64,000 bases of DNA from Candidozyma auris (Eukaryota; Ascomycota; Pichiomycetes; Serinales; Metschnikowiaceae), in NCBI RefSeq assembly GCF_003013715.1, contig NC_072812.1, positions 3,038,001 through 3,102,000 of the forward strand, in the 5' to 3' direction. Numbering within the stretch: position 1 is the first letter of the stretch; each line of letters starts with the position of its first letter. Below, one piece after another: positions 49,569 through 59,148 of the stretch. The notes under the pieces were generated by a model. That model saw nothing but the letters and a program-made list of their open reading frames with translations, searched no databases and was not told the origin of the DNA. The position numbers and the translations under genes were made by a program.

Positions 49569-50675
49569 TTACGCCCAAGATATCGACCAGCTCTTGAGAT
49601 CGTCTCTATGGTACTCTTCTCCGACAAGCCCACTTGCATCTCTTTCCTTCGCGGGGTCGTTGGCCAAAAGTCTCGGCAAATCCTTGTATACGGGGAGGCC
49701 GTCTCTCCAGTCTTCTGAATCGCCACAGCTGAAGATGTGGTCAACCACTTTTTCTGGTGGGTATTGAAGTAATGCACGCATCTCGGGGTCCCAAGCCGAC
49801 TCAAGAACGTTCTTGTAGAGCCCGCTGACTATAGGGTCCATAATGATATTGTCGTAAGTCTGCCTTGGAGCCGATTGATGAGTATTGCTTTTCTGCTCTT
49901 TGGCGAGGTTCTCCTTTGCTTCATTTCTAGACGCTTGCGACGGGCTCTCATCTCCAGAAGCTTGACGGGAGCCCTGAGAACTTCCAGAGTTGATAACACT
50001 ATCAATGCCTCCAAGAATGGCTTTTCTAGAGAACTGAGGAACATTGAACTTGGAGTCAGTGCTCTTTTGAAGCAGCAGGCTGGTGCCCATTGCCGTCGAG
50101 GTATTGTGAGTAGAGTCATCGATTTGAAGTTGTGTTCTGAATTCAAAGTCCGAGGGAAGCTCTTTCAAGCCTATGGAAAAGCTCAAGATGGAATTAACCT
50201 TGGAGTTCTGAAGCAAGTACTTGGCAGATGCCGGCTCTGAGAAGTTCAAATACTCCGCTAAGTTGACCTCCACTCTTCCCAACTCGGTTCCACCTTCAAA
50301 TTTAGAGCTCTTTTCACCCATATAGTAGACTCTGAGCATGAGATACTTGTCGCCAATCATGTTCTCCTTCTTCTTGTACGGAAAGCGCAAGTTGCACGAC
50401 ATGTTGTAATTGAACAGACACTTGAAGTTGTGAATCTTTCTTTTGGATGTTCTGACGTGAAGATGACCCAGAGAGCTTGCACTATTCAACGAATTGCCAT
50501 CGCCCAGGTCGTCATTTTTCAGCACTGGCTTCAACAGGGAGATGGCTGCTCTGAGACCTGAGTAGGAATCTTGAATAAATATTTCCACATAGCAGTAGCC
50601 AGTGGTATGGGGCACGTTGCTGAGGTCCTTGATAGCAAAATCAAGCTTAAATTTCGGCTTCTTAGACGAGAACAT
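49569..50675 (-). CDS. NT-C2 (EEIG1/EHBP1 N-terminal) domain protein, YBL086C-like
   Basis: 368 residues from ATG 50673-50675 (MFSSKKPKFKLDFAIKDLSN). The first ~180 residues form an N-terminal C2 domain: FAIKDLSNVPHTTGYCYVEI, then RKIHNFKCLFNYNMSCNLRF, and LMLRVYYMGEKSSKFEGGTELGR as the later strands. It continues with GRVEVNLAEYLN, a common end of the fold. The rest is Ser-rich linker and a conserved-looking C-terminus (MDPIVSGLYKNVLESAWDPE). NT-C2 proteins are thought to bind membranes or link them to actin; the S. cerevisiae homolog YBL086C is uncharacterised. The upstream extension of the frame lacks coding character, so this ATG was chosen. Confidence 0.78.
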   Translation of the reverse strand: MFSSKKPKFKLDFAIKDLSNVPHTTGYCYVEIFIQDSYSGLRAAISLLKPVLKNDDLGDGNSLNSASSLGHLHVRTSKRKIHNFKCLFNYNMSCNLRFPYKKKENMIGDKYLMLRVYYMGEKSSKFEGGTELGRVEVNLAEYLNFSEPASAKYLLQNSKVNSILSFSIGLKELPSDFEFRTQLQIDDSTHNTSTAMGTSLLLQKSTDSKFNVPQFSRKAILGGIDSVINSGSSQGSRQASGDESPSQASRNEAKENLAKEQKSNTHQSAPRQTYDNIIMDPIVSGLYKNVLESAWDPEMRALLQYPPEKVVDHIFSCGDSEDWRDGLPVYKDLPRLLANDPAKERDASGLVGEEYHRDDLKSWSISWA

Positions 50676-51975
50676 GATTAAGTGAGCGGTAATTCGGGTA
50701 GGTCGGCAGCAACAAACAAGGATGTTGATATAGTTCGCGGTCGCATTATCAGATAACCTCCAGAGTTGCAGTGGTTCGCATAAACCAAGCAAATTTGCGA
50801 TAAACAAAGTATTATCAGAGAAATGCCACAAGAATGTAGAGGGGAAACCTTTGAAAGGTGTATATGAATGTTGACCGACGGCGGTATGCTAGATCATTTT
50901 GTTAGTGTTGCGAATTAAATTGGCAAGGGCAGCAGAGATGTGCTCTTTCCGGTGGCCGGTAAAACTCGATAAACAGTCATTGAAATAACTAGATAAGAAA
51001 GCTTAGATTCTTTAGAAGATCAAACTGGCTTATATGTCTAAAAGCTACTTCAGATGTGTGTTGGAAGAATACTAAGTCAATGCATAGTTTGGCTGCGAAA
51101 GCAGCCTGGGTGAAGAAAGTGGACTAGGATGATGAGGGTGACATATCTCATATTTATATCAGTGAATAGTGAGGGGTCCTTAAGCTAAAGAAGCATAAAG
51201 AGAAACTTGAAGCAGTTGACTTAAGTTGGTGTATCCGATAGGTTGATTTGGTCGTGTCAACTATCTTTTCGGGGATGACATATTTAGTGATTTTAGTTAG
51301 ATCTCTCAAGTTCATTTAATTTTGAGATAAAGTGGTCCTTCAACAGAAATTCTTGATAGAATCATTTCACTTGACACTGGTCAAGCTACTTTATGACCCG
51401 CCTACGCAACATAGGTCAACAGATTAAAGCTTCTACTGACCTAGAATATGAAAGCCACTTCTTCACAATTCTAAAAGACAAAATCCACACTCACAAAAGT
51501 ATAAAATGAGGTCCTCAAATATCCTTGATTTTCATTCCACGAGGTATCATACATTTGGTCGAGTCTTGCCCCTCTTTGACATTTCGCAGCCAGACATTCT
51601 AGAAGATGCATCAAAACTGACCAAAGCACCTCGGCAACATAACTACGTGCCAGCCAAATAACAAAACAAGAATCTCTACTTTTATTTAGTAAATATATAG
51701 TAAACACACGGACTTCATTCAGATGTACCCTCCTATGCCTCTCAATTCACCCGAAACTTCCTTAATCGCCTTGTGCCCTCGGCCATTGTTCCTGTTTGGG
51801 GAATGCCAGCCGTGCCCACTTTTCGCACCGTCTCCCCAGAGAAATGCACAAGAGTGAAAACATCTCCTCGGCTACAGACTTACCGAACAGATCTCATCAA
51901 GCGACACTCTACTGGTAAAAGACACCTCCTTAGAATCTGCCTTAGTACCTTGGAAGCTTCACAGACTTATTCTTA
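50676..51975. other. 1.3 kb divergent intergenic region
   Basis: Shared by the NT-C2 gene (minus) and the unidentified gene at 51976 (plus). Contains TGGCTGCG at 51090-51097 followed at once by GCAGCC, forming a small inverted repeat GGCTGC-GAAA-GCAGCC (51091-51106), and CGCAGCCA at 51585-51592. No supported ORF. Confidence 0.5.
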
Positions 51976-53163
51976 ATGCTTGCTCTGGACAGGCCCCTAC
52001 AGAACCGCCAAAACTACACGGTGCCAGCGTCGTCGTTGAAGCAGCTGAAGTACGCGTTTATGTCGATGCTATTGCTACGAGTGCTCAATCTCGAAGACGA
52101 ACAGACCATCGTGCTGGGAACGGCGCTGGAAATGGCGAAGTTGGCCCAAAAGTCCCCCCCAGAGATACTACCTCAGATAGCTGTGCCTCCCACCTTGTGG
52201 CTCCAAGAAGACGTTGTGTTGCACGAGCTGAAAATCAAGGTTGCTTTGCTTCGAGAGATTAACGGTATGCTTCAAAAGAACGTTCAGTCATTACTGTCGG
52301 AAGAGCTCTTCTTGCTTGACGATACCACTCTAATGTACTATGAGAAACTTTTGAACGCCTACGACTTTCTCAAGTTCAACAAACCGGCGCCTCTGTTCGA
52401 TGCTTTTAGAGAAGACGACGAGTACGAGGATTACGATGACGACAGCTCAATGTCAGCTTACCCTTCATACATGGACACCAATCTGGGAAGGACGTCTATC
52501 TCTGAGCTGGCCAGGCCGGGCTCGTTCGCAAGGCTGGTTAGCTCCGGAAGCTACAAGTCTCGCATGTCGACTCTCTCGAAGGATTTCAGGAAACTTTCTT
52601 TTCTAAAGCTCAACGGTCATGAAGATAAGGAGGACACTCCTCCACTGCCGATTCTGCCCATATCGGCACCGCAGAGGTCAATGCTGGCTACAGCATTCTC
52701 TAGAGACTCACAGGGTTCTCGAGATTCACTGCTGCACAACCATCGAGACCAGCTCAATGCTTTGTTGTCGAAATCCAAGTTTTACAATAAGTTGAGGAGA
52801 AGAGACTCCACAGCGTCGTACTCTAGTGCAGTATCGACACCCACAAGTGTGACAAGCAACGCCAGCAATCCTTCGACAAGAAGAAAATCATCCCTGGGCT
52901 TTGGTGATAAGAAACTGAGACAGAGACTTACCGAGTCTCAGAAGCAGGAGAGCCAAAGGAACAAGCTCGACTACTATGTGCAAGTGAAAGAGCTTGAAGA
53001 AAACACCAAGCAACTCGTTGGGTTTTTGGGAAAACCAGGCTCCCGAGCCTCGCTTGTTCGCCTTATGGACTTTGTCAAGAATAATGTTTTTCGTTTGGTG
53101 CTCATTGACGTTTCGTCAATGATTGTGGAATACACCCATCTAAAAGCGAGTCGGGTGATTTAA
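51976..53163 (+). CDS. unidentified hydrophilic protein
   Basis: 395 residues from ATG 51976. N-terminal ~130 residues look ordered and helical (LKQLKYAFMSMLLLRVLNLE; ELKIKVALLREINGMLQKNV; YYEKLLNAYDFLKFNKPAPL). A very acidic patch (REDDEYEDYDDDSS) follows, then a long Ser-rich stretch with basophilic phospho-site patterns (RRDSTASYSS, RRKSSLG, RTSISEL). The C-terminal ~80 residues are ordered again (LDYYVQVKELEENTKQLVGF; VRLMDFVKNNVFRLVLIDVS). Two ordered ends joined by a regulated linker suggest a scaffold or regulator. I recognise no family. There is no signal peptide or membrane segment. Convergent with CIA2, 115 bp between stops. Confidence 0.75.
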   Translation: MLALDRPLQNRQNYTVPASSLKQLKYAFMSMLLLRVLNLEDEQTIVLGTALEMAKLAQKSPPEILPQIAVPPTLWLQEDVVLHELKIKVALLREINGMLQKNVQSLLSEELFLLDDTTLMYYEKLLNAYDFLKFNKPAPLFDAFREDDEYEDYDDDSSMSAYPSYMDTNLGRTSISELARPGSFARLVSSGSYKSRMSTLSKDFRKLSFLKLNGHEDKEDTPPLPILPISAPQRSMLATAFSRDSQGSRDSLLHNHRDQLNALLSKSKFYNKLRRRDSTASYSSAVSTPTSVTSNASNPSTRRKSSLGFGDKKLRQRLTESQKQESQRNKLDYYVQVKELEENTKQLVGFLGKPGSRASLVRLMDFVKNNVFRLVLIDVSSMIVEYTHLKASRVI

Positions 53164-53278
53164 TATCTGTGTTATTACGTTCCTCTACTGTGGAAAGCTA
53201 GGATAACGTTATATGACTTGATGATTGTATTATATGTAATGGCTAATATACAAGTGACGACGAGCTCGTCTAGTTTTG

Positions 53279-53902
53279 TTACTTACATGTAGAGAGCATT
53301 TGAGAGATGACGCTTAGAAGCTGGTCGTTCTCACATGCAGCAGCCACTCTTTCCTTATCGTTGAGCTGTTTATTAACCTGATTCTCAGACTGGTGAGTAC
53401 CCTCTTTGATAAGGATTCTGATCCTGAATCTTGGTGGGAGACAACGTTCCAAGCGGACTCTGATCCCAAGCCCGATCAACGTTGCCAAGGAACAGTGGGT
53501 AATGGTAGGAGTGATCTTTATAAGAACCTCAGAGAGGTCTCTCTTTGTAGCGCCATGAGTCACTTTTATATCCGGTAGATTAACCACAGCCAACTGGGCC
53601 AACGTCAAAGGATGTTCCGGGTCTGAGATGGTTGCGATGAGATCAAACACTTCCTGTGCATCGATAGGATCCTCTTCCTCCTCGTCCAATTCTTCCTCAG
53701 TGAATTCGCCGGCGTCAGATATCAAATCAGGGGTTTCTTCATCAGAAGCAGCAGTGTTCACCAAAGGGGTCTTTAAGGACAAGGCTACAATCTTCTCCAC
53801 GAGCTCTTGGCCAGGATCTGCTTTCTTCGTACCCACATCAAGACGTGTAGGCAAACTTGAAACGTCGATGACCGTTGGGTTGGCGTTTATTGGGTCAGAC
53901 AT
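53279..53902 (-). CDS. CIA2: cytosolic iron-sulfur assembly protein Cia2 (MIP18 family)
   Basis: 207 residues against about 231 in S. cerevisiae. The N-terminal part is acidic and variable (EFTEEELDEEEEDP). From DAQEVFDLIATISDPEHPLT onward it is the DUF59/MIP18 fold: LTLAQLAVVNLPDIKV, ITPTITHCSLATLIGLGIRV, LERCLPPRFRIRIL with the conserved reactive Cys, and EGTHQSENQVNKQLNDKERV plus AAACENDQLLSVIS at the end. Cia2 with Cia1 and Met18 forms the CIA targeting complex that delivers 4Fe-4S clusters to nuclear and cytosolic enzymes such as DNA polymerases and helicases. The start is the first ATG and matches family length. Confidence 0.95.
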   Translation of the reverse strand: MSDPINANPTVIDVSSLPTRLDVGTKKADPGQELVEKIVALSLKTPLVNTAASDEETPDLISDAGEFTEEELDEEEEDPIDAQEVFDLIATISDPEHPLTLAQLAVVNLPDIKVTHGATKRDLSEVLIKITPTITHCSLATLIGLGIRVRLERCLPPRFRIRILIKEGTHQSENQVNKQLNDKERVAAACENDQLLSVISQMLSTCK

Positions 53903-54574
53903 TAAAGAAGGTGTAGTTGAGAGGAGCAGATAGGCTGCTTAGTGATATTAGAAGATGCAGTACTCGAGCAGGGTAGATGCAGAAGAGACCTGTGATAATA
54001 GTGTAAAGGAGGCGTAATACGAAGGTCTTAGATGATTATTTCCAAAACTCACAATATTCTTAAATGCTAGATGAGCTGTGATGTAATTATCGACTTCACT
54101 CATCCACATGGGTAATTTGGAAAGTTGTGATACATCAAAAGTGTCAAGAAGGCCATATTCTACAATACTATGGAGCTTCCCGTCTTCATTCATTCAACGT
54201 CTTTTTGGACTCCTTTACAATACCTCAATGATTGAACTTCAAACTGGGGGAACCTACCAGAGCCTCCAAGCAATCATGTATATACCTCCAATGTTGTCTC
54301 CACTTCTATGAAGCGAGTGGCTGCGAAAAGTGAGACAAATCAGTGATTCCATCGTGAGTGAACCCAGGTGGACCAGGGAAACTATCCTAAAGAGTCTAAA
54401 GGTTTCAAATCTTTAATTTAGAAATATTTCTCTCATTCCCCGTTCATTCAATACCCTGGTCATGGGGCCTCCATCTCGGCTAATATAGGCGGCGCCTTAC
54501 TAGGGCTCCTCGCAATCCTGCCTAATGCGACTATCAGTACCACTCTTTTAGATACTACTACGACATCAAGAGCC
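53903..54574. other. divergent region of CIA2 and TRAPPC11, with a possible small ORF
   Basis: About 670 bp. TGGCTGCG at 54318-54325 lies about 250 bp upstream of the TRAPPC11 ATG. On the minus strand an ATG-initiated 81-codon ORF (53948-54193) occupies the CIA2-proximal half; see its own entry. Confidence 0.45.
53948..54193 (-). CDS. possible small protein, unidentified
   Basis: 81 codons from an ATG at 54191-54193 (MNEDGKLHSIVEYGLLDTFD). The first ~47 residues have protein-like composition (LSKLPMWMSEVDNYITAHLA); the rest looks less so and begins at a GTGAGT that could be a weak splice donor, although no CTAAC branch follows. The DG-x-L...LP pattern is faintly like the small APC/C subunit Apc13/Swm1, but too weak to name. 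It lies 45 bp upstream of CIA2 on the same strand. It may be only CIA2 leader DNA. Confidence 0.25.
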   Translation of the reverse strand: MNEDGKLHSIVEYGLLDTFDVSQLSKLPMWMSEVDNYITAHLAFKNIVSFGNNHLRPSYYASFTLLSQVSSASTLLEYCIF

Positions 54575-55324
54575 ATGGAATTCTATGAGCAATGCCAAAT
54601 CCAGCAGGTGGCGCCACTCATCACGCTATCTTTGCACGAGCTGAACGCCACAAGCCACCTAAAATGCCACTTGCGCAAGTCAGACATCGCCAATTGCGTG
54701 TGGGACAACAGCATACTAAAAAATCGTCTCCTGAGTGCCAAATATATCCTCGAGTTTTGTGACGAGGAGACTGCCAGGGCGAGAATCGAAACACGGCCGA
54801 AGGAAGATGGCGCTCATTCTTTGATCTCTCCGTTTAACGTTGAGTCTGACTTGTTTCCCAATGGTATCTTGTCTGAACAGTGGTTTCTCAAGTACACCAG
54901 AGATGTGCCGTTTGCGTTCGTTCAAACACACTTATTAGACGACGATCCCACTACAGATGAAGCATTAGGGCTAGCATTGGCAGCTAAGCGCCAGGAGTAT
55001 GCGAGCTTTGGGGTCAAATACGTTGCTGTCTTGCTTTCAGACGGCGACCCTATAGCCGATCAGGATAGAGTTGACAAACTACGGCTAGTGTCGGGACTCC
55101 CCAGACTTACAGGCATTTTTTACCTCAATGCGGACCCGGAAACCCTAGAACGGGACTGTGGAATCCTAGCGTCGAGTATCTTCAGTAATTTGAAGGCACT
55201 GGCCGCAGACTTCTACTCTGGAGTGGAAGCCCGGATCAAGCAGCGATATAAAAATATTACACCATGCCGTCTTTTGATAATGTTGATACGAAAATTAGCC
55301 TCACTCCAAAGTTTCTCGAAGTAA
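54575..55324 (+). CDS. TRAPPC11: TRAPPC11 homolog, N-terminal part (frame broken)
   Basis: 249 codons. The segment PFAFVQTHLLDDDPTTDEAL, then KYVAVLLSDGDPIADQDRVD, LRLVSGLPRLTGIFYL and NLKALAADFYSGVEARIKQR follow the N-terminal region of TRAPPC11, where a helper block precedes the foie-gras domain. Homology stops at about 55250 (QRYKN); the last ~23 codons before the stop at 55322-55324 look unrelated. The family sequence continues in the frame that begins at 55252, overlapping this one by 61 nt. The shift corresponds to one missing base; a run of five A at 55250-55254 is the obvious place. TRAPPC11 is a TRAPP III tether subunit in ER-Golgi and autophagy traffic, absent from S. cerevisiae. 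The ATG is the first in the frame. Confidence 0.75.
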   Translation: MEFYEQCQIQQVAPLITLSLHELNATSHLKCHLRKSDIANCVWDNSILKNRLLSAKYILEFCDEETARARIETRPKEDGAHSLISPFNVESDLFPNGILSEQWFLKYTRDVPFAFVQTHLLDDDPTTDEALGLALAAKRQEYASFGVKYVAVLLSDGDPIADQDRVDKLRLVSGLPRLTGIFYLNADPETLERDCGILASSIFSNLKALAADFYSGVEARIKQRYKNITPCRLLIMLIRKLASLQSFSK

Positions 55325-58089
55325 GGAACATGATCAAACAGGCGGTAATTCTTCAATTCATACACCCGCATAACATTGAGTCGAGTTTCACTATGCTAGA
55401 GACTTCATACGAACGCCTCATAGAGTTGACTGCGGACCATGCTGATGCTTTCTTTTCCCCCTCCGCAAGCGCTCATGACGCCAAACTTTATGCCCATTTC
55501 AGACGCCTCTTGGATACGATAGCCATACATCTCATTCGTGGATACCTATCAACTGAGGAGCCTACTGCAGCTTTACGGAAGCACGAAGCTCACATTGCCA
55601 ATGTTTTAGATCTCTGTAAAGATCAGTGTAAGAAGGAGAATATGGCTTGGGTTGCGGTTCAGTATCAATGGATCGGAGAGTTGATGCTGATGGTACCTCA
55701 ATCCGTTCTCAGTGACTTAAATCTCGACCATCAAGTCAAACAGAAAGCTTATCAGAACAGTTTGGCGTATTTTGGAGGCTCAAATTTCCACGACTCGTTT
55801 AATTCAACAATCGTCACCCAGTCTTTCTTAATGTACTTGAAGGCTTTCTCGAAACTAGAAAACGCAATTCCTGATAAGATCCAGCTACCTTATATCACAA
55901 GTTTAGCGAATGCGGTTAAATTTCTGCGTCATAAACTTCATCTACTTCAAAGATCACAAGAATGCTTGATTAACGCAACGCAGCACGGGACAATCCACTC
56001 TCTGTTGAAGGGCTTCTTCATGTATATTGAGTGGCTTCTCGCCGAAGAGCTCTTCAGTATGGGCCAGTATGAAGAAGCTGAAAAGCACTATATCACTGTT
56101 CTCAACCACGAGGGTACTGAAAAGTGGAGTTCGCTTTTTCAACTTCTCACTCAGCGCTTGTCAATGATATACGAAAAAACGGACAAGTACGAGCAACAGC
56201 TAGAGTCAATAGTTCGACTTGCGTCACAGAAGACTCCCATCCGTGATTCTGCCTCGGTGCCAATAACCTTGAAGCGTTCAGTCGACATCGCTCTAGACGA
56301 GAAAAGTCAGTTCTTCTCTGTTGCTGTCAATTTGTTCAGTGAGACTTTAAAGAAAGAGTTTTTCGAATTTGACACGATTGTCTCTCAAATAGAGATTGAG
56401 CCTATTTTTCAAGCAAGCAAGTTGGAGGGCCTTATTGAAGACAGTAAAGCTGACCTCAAAATAACCAAGATAGAGGTGAACTTCGATGGAAGACTGGTAA
56501 TCTTAACTCATGAAGACCGCAATGAAAAGGTATGTCAAGTGAGACTTGATGGCACATCCGAATATAAGGCTGACCTACTAAAGCTTGGAAAAGGTGGTGT
56601 GTTACAGCTTTTCCACGAGGTAACCAAGCCAGGAAAATACAAAGTGGAATCGATCGCCTTATATTCAACCCTTCTGGTAAGGTCTGGTGAGCATACGGTA
56701 AATTTCAAAAGATCGGAGCTTCACAGCTTCCTTAGTGTGGCAAGGCCAGTTACATCTTTCACTGCTCTACTCAAAACCGAACAGAATAGCTTTAAACGTC
56801 ATGTCATACGCACACACGGTCATCAAGCCATTGAATGCGTTGTCCAGCCTTACAAACCTGAGGTACGCGTTGAGCTTCTTGAACCACTTCAGTTTATCAT
56901 CATGGGTGAGAAGTTCGAGATGCCAATGAATATAAGGTTTCTTCGCCCACCTCATGAGAAGGCCAATATCTCATCCTTGAGTATCTTAGTCAAAAGTAGG
57001 TTGCTTGAGGGCGAGGTGGAACAGGATTACGTCATTCCCCATACTAACTGGAAGCTGCTTAAGGATGACGAGAACTTGAGCATTCTAGACGAGTTTAAGA
57101 ATGCAAAAGAATCATTGCAAGGAACTCTTCAGATAAGTCTTCGCAGACCACCAAGTGTGAAGCCCAAGCAGGAAATCACATTCGTAATTGAGATGCAATT
57201 GATCGTTGGCGAATCAAACAAGTCAACTTCTGTGTACGACCTTGATACCATAGAGATCCCGGTCCTTGCAAAGCCATTTGATTATGAATACGACGTTAAA
57301 ACACGTTTCAGGGACGACAGCTCACTCGATATGAGGAATCCGTTTATCTTGTCTACTGATCAGGCAGATGCTGAGAGGAATTTTTCTATGCCACTGCCAT
57401 CTAGAGTGTGGGCTTCGACCGCAAGAGTCATTGACACTCATAAACTCATCGAGTCCAACAATATTAGGGTCAAAAAGTGTCTGTTTTTGATCAGATCAAA
57501 GAATACAGAGGTTGATGTGAAGCCCTCTGGTTCCACAGAAGAGAACGCTTTGGAGTATTCTCAAACTTTCATAACAAGCTCACGCCATCGCTTTTCTCTC
57601 CGCCTGGCAAGCGTCATCATCTCGAGCGTCTTCATTTGGAGTCGAGGAGAAAGTGAACTCGAGAATGAATTTGAGACGGATGATTGGGAAGTGAGCTTGC
57701 TGTTGCAAGACCCTCGAGTTATCTTGCATCGCGTCGAAGCCAATGATGGAAAAGCTGTTTTGGAGTATGTGATCGAAAACCCGACACCTAGGATATTTAC
57801 CTTCACTACGACATTGAAAACCGAGGACAGTGCCTTACGCGGAGTTGACTGGAATTTTGAAGACCCTAGCAATATTTATCCATTGCACCAGGCAGCGTTC
57901 CCTGTGTTACCATTCAGTCGACACAATATGGCCTACACGGGAAAGTTTCAGGTCGAGGACGCTACCTCGACGTCAATTGAGCTTCCCAATCTTCAAGTGT
58001 ACGACTTAAACTACAAAGTGAGCTTGCCTACGCTTCCTGTTGATGATAAAGTGGTTGTCGAGGGAGATGTATTGTACTTGAAACAGTGA
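55264..58089 (+). CDS. TRAPPC11: TRAPPC11 homolog, main part with foie-gras and Gryzun domains
   Basis: 941 codons from the first ATG in this frame, though homology starts earlier (frame open from 55252). The sequence PKFLEVRNMIKQAVILQFIH continues the TRAPPC11 pattern of FLNKTTHQLL...VRHQFKIAF. The foie-gras domain spans about 15-320 (FTMLETSYERLIELTADHAD; VQYQWIGELMLMVP; EEAEKHYITVLNHEGTEKWS). The C-terminal half is beta-rich and matches the Gryzun-type region (ITKIEVNFDGRLVILTHEDR; GGVLQLFHEVTKPGKYKVES). Together with the upstream ORF the intact protein would be about 1170 residues, similar to other TRAPPC11 proteins. Intact downstream coding over 2.8 kb argues against an old pseudogene, so a sequence error or a fresh mutation is likelier. 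It ends 23 nt before the convergent FPR1 stop. Confidence 0.82.
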   Translation: MPSFDNVDTKISLTPKFLEVRNMIKQAVILQFIHPHNIESSFTMLETSYERLIELTADHADAFFSPSASAHDAKLYAHFRRLLDTIAIHLIRGYLSTEEPTAALRKHEAHIANVLDLCKDQCKKENMAWVAVQYQWIGELMLMVPQSVLSDLNLDHQVKQKAYQNSLAYFGGSNFHDSFNSTIVTQSFLMYLKAFSKLENAIPDKIQLPYITSLANAVKFLRHKLHLLQRSQECLINATQHGTIHSLLKGFFMYIEWLLAEELFSMGQYEEAEKHYITVLNHEGTEKWSSLFQLLTQRLSMIYEKTDKYEQQLESIVRLASQKTPIRDSASVPITLKRSVDIALDEKSQFFSVAVNLFSETLKKEFFEFDTIVSQIEIEPIFQASKLEGLIEDSKADLKITKIEVNFDGRLVILTHEDRNEKVCQVRLDGTSEYKADLLKLGKGGVLQLFHEVTKPGKYKVESIALYSTLLVRSGEHTVNFKRSELHSFLSVARPVTSFTALLKTEQNSFKRHVIRTHGHQAIECVVQPYKPEVRVELLEPLQFIIMGEKFEMPMNIRFLRPPHEKANISSLSILVKSRLLEGEVEQDYVIPHTNWKLLKDDENLSILDEFKNAKESLQGTLQISLRRPPSVKPKQEITFVIEMQLIVGESNKSTSVYDLDTIEIPVLAKPFDYEYDVKTRFRDDSSLDMRNPFILSTDQADAERNFSMPLPSRVWASTARVIDTHKLIESNNIRVKKCLFLIRSKNTEVDVKPSGSTEENALEYSQTFITSSRHRFSLRLASVIISSVFIWSRGESELENEFETDDWEVSLLLQDPRVILHRVEANDGKAVLEYVIENPTPRIFTFTTTLKTEDSALRGVDWNFEDPSNIYPLHQAAFPVLPFSRHNMAYTGKFQVEDATSTSIELPNLQVYDLNYKVSLPTLPVDDKVVVEGDVLYLKQ

Positions 58090-58112
58090 CTATTCAATTA
58101 ACTATGACAGGT

Positions 58113-58448
58113 CTAGTTAACACCCAACAACTCAACATCAAAAATCAAGGTGGCATCAGGAGGAATGAGACCTGGGAATCCTCTGGAACCATACGCCTCG
58201 TGGCCAGGAATGGTCAATTTGGCCTGAGAACCGACAGATAACTTTGGAATGCCAATGTCCCAGCCCTTGATGACGTGACCAACACCGATGGTGCATTGGA
58301 AGGGTTTGCCTCTGTCACGGGAAGAGTCGAATTTCTTACCGTTTTCCAACGTACCAGTGTAGTGGATGGTGACGGTGTCACCAACTTTTGGGAAAACCTT
58401 TCCGTCACCTTCCAGAATAATTTCAACTTCAGTAGTGCTTGGGGCCAT
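58113..58448 (-). CDS. FPR1: FK506-binding protein, FKBP12-type peptidyl-prolyl isomerase
   Basis: 111 residues from ATG 58446-58448 ([20 protein letters not shown]). A complete single FKBP fold: [20 protein letters not shown] holds the pocket Tyr and Asp, [20 protein letters not shown] the pocket Phe, Val-Ile and Trp, and [20 protein letters not shown] the 80s loop with Tyr. It ends [11 protein letters not shown]. It isomerises prolyl bonds in the cytosol and nucleus and is the receptor for FK506 and rapamycin; all visible drug-pocket residues are present. Called RBP1 in Candida albicans. Length is close to the 114 residues of S. cerevisiae Fpr1. The frame is open further upstream without another ATG. 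Confidence 0.95.
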   Translation of the reverse strand: MAPSTTEVEIILEGDGKVFPKVGDTVTIHYTGTLENGKKFDSSRDRGKPFQCTIGVGHVIKGWDIGIPKLSVGSQAKLTIPGHEAYGSRGFPGLIPPDATLIFDVELLGVN

Positions 58449-59148
58449 TGCGATAAAGAGGAGTGGAATTGCCTGCGACAAGTAGCTAGAGAGGGATTGA
58501 GTAAGGCAGATCTGCTAAAGCGAGCAAGCATTCAATGAAGTGGGACTAGTTATCGAGATTCCTTGCCCAGTGTACGAGGGATGCCCCATGAGATGTACGG
58601 GTGTTTGCGTAGTACTTGCCTCAGCCTGATCCATGACGTTTTGATACAATTGCTCCAGACTCGTTGATTGCGTGCAGGATTCGGCGTTACAAATTGAATT
58701 TTGCGGCCATTACGGCTGACTGGTGAAGCATCAAAAGACGGTAACAAAATCTTCATGATTATCTGACTAGTGCCGGACTAGATTTGCCGTTGTGGCTATT
58801 GCATTAGCGTTTGGGCACGTGATAACTGAAATGCAGAATTCGTTCCTGATGTATTTCCGTGCTTTTGTCATATGAGGTTCTGCCATTTTGGCTGCTCTTG
58901 GTATTCGGTATTATACTACGCCACTCACTCCGTGAAGGTCCTCTTGCCTGGAATATCGACCGCAGGCAATTGTCCTTTGTGGCGGCTATGTTAGCGAACC
59001 TCCCATCATCCGGTGCGACTTATCGCAAATCTATCAAACCTGGCGCACTGTACAAGAAAGGCATCCAGGTGAGTATAAAGTGTCACCCGGCAGAACTGGT
59101 TAGCCGATTGCCAAAGAGACAGTGTAAACCTATCTAAATAAGCTTCAC
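58449..59148. other. divergent region of FPR1 and arrestin-like gene
   Basis: 700 bp. Holds CACGTG at 58816-58821 and a degenerate TGCGGCCA at 58702-58709. An ATG at 58988 opens 27 codons that end at a CAG-GTGAGT donor-like site (59069), and AAG at 59140-59142 would join in frame to the arrestin ORF. I consider this splice possible but weak. No other supported ORF. Confidence 0.4.

Noticed and set aside
55247..55256. Programmed -1 frameshift in TRAPPC11
   Set aside because: The site TAT AAA AAT is not an X XXY YYZ heptamer. Slipping would pair AAA on TAA, so a lost base is simpler.
55240..55330. Intron as explanation for the TRAPPC11 frame change
   Set aside because: No GTATGT-type donor, no CTAAC branch and no acceptor of the right phase. 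The known introns here have all three.
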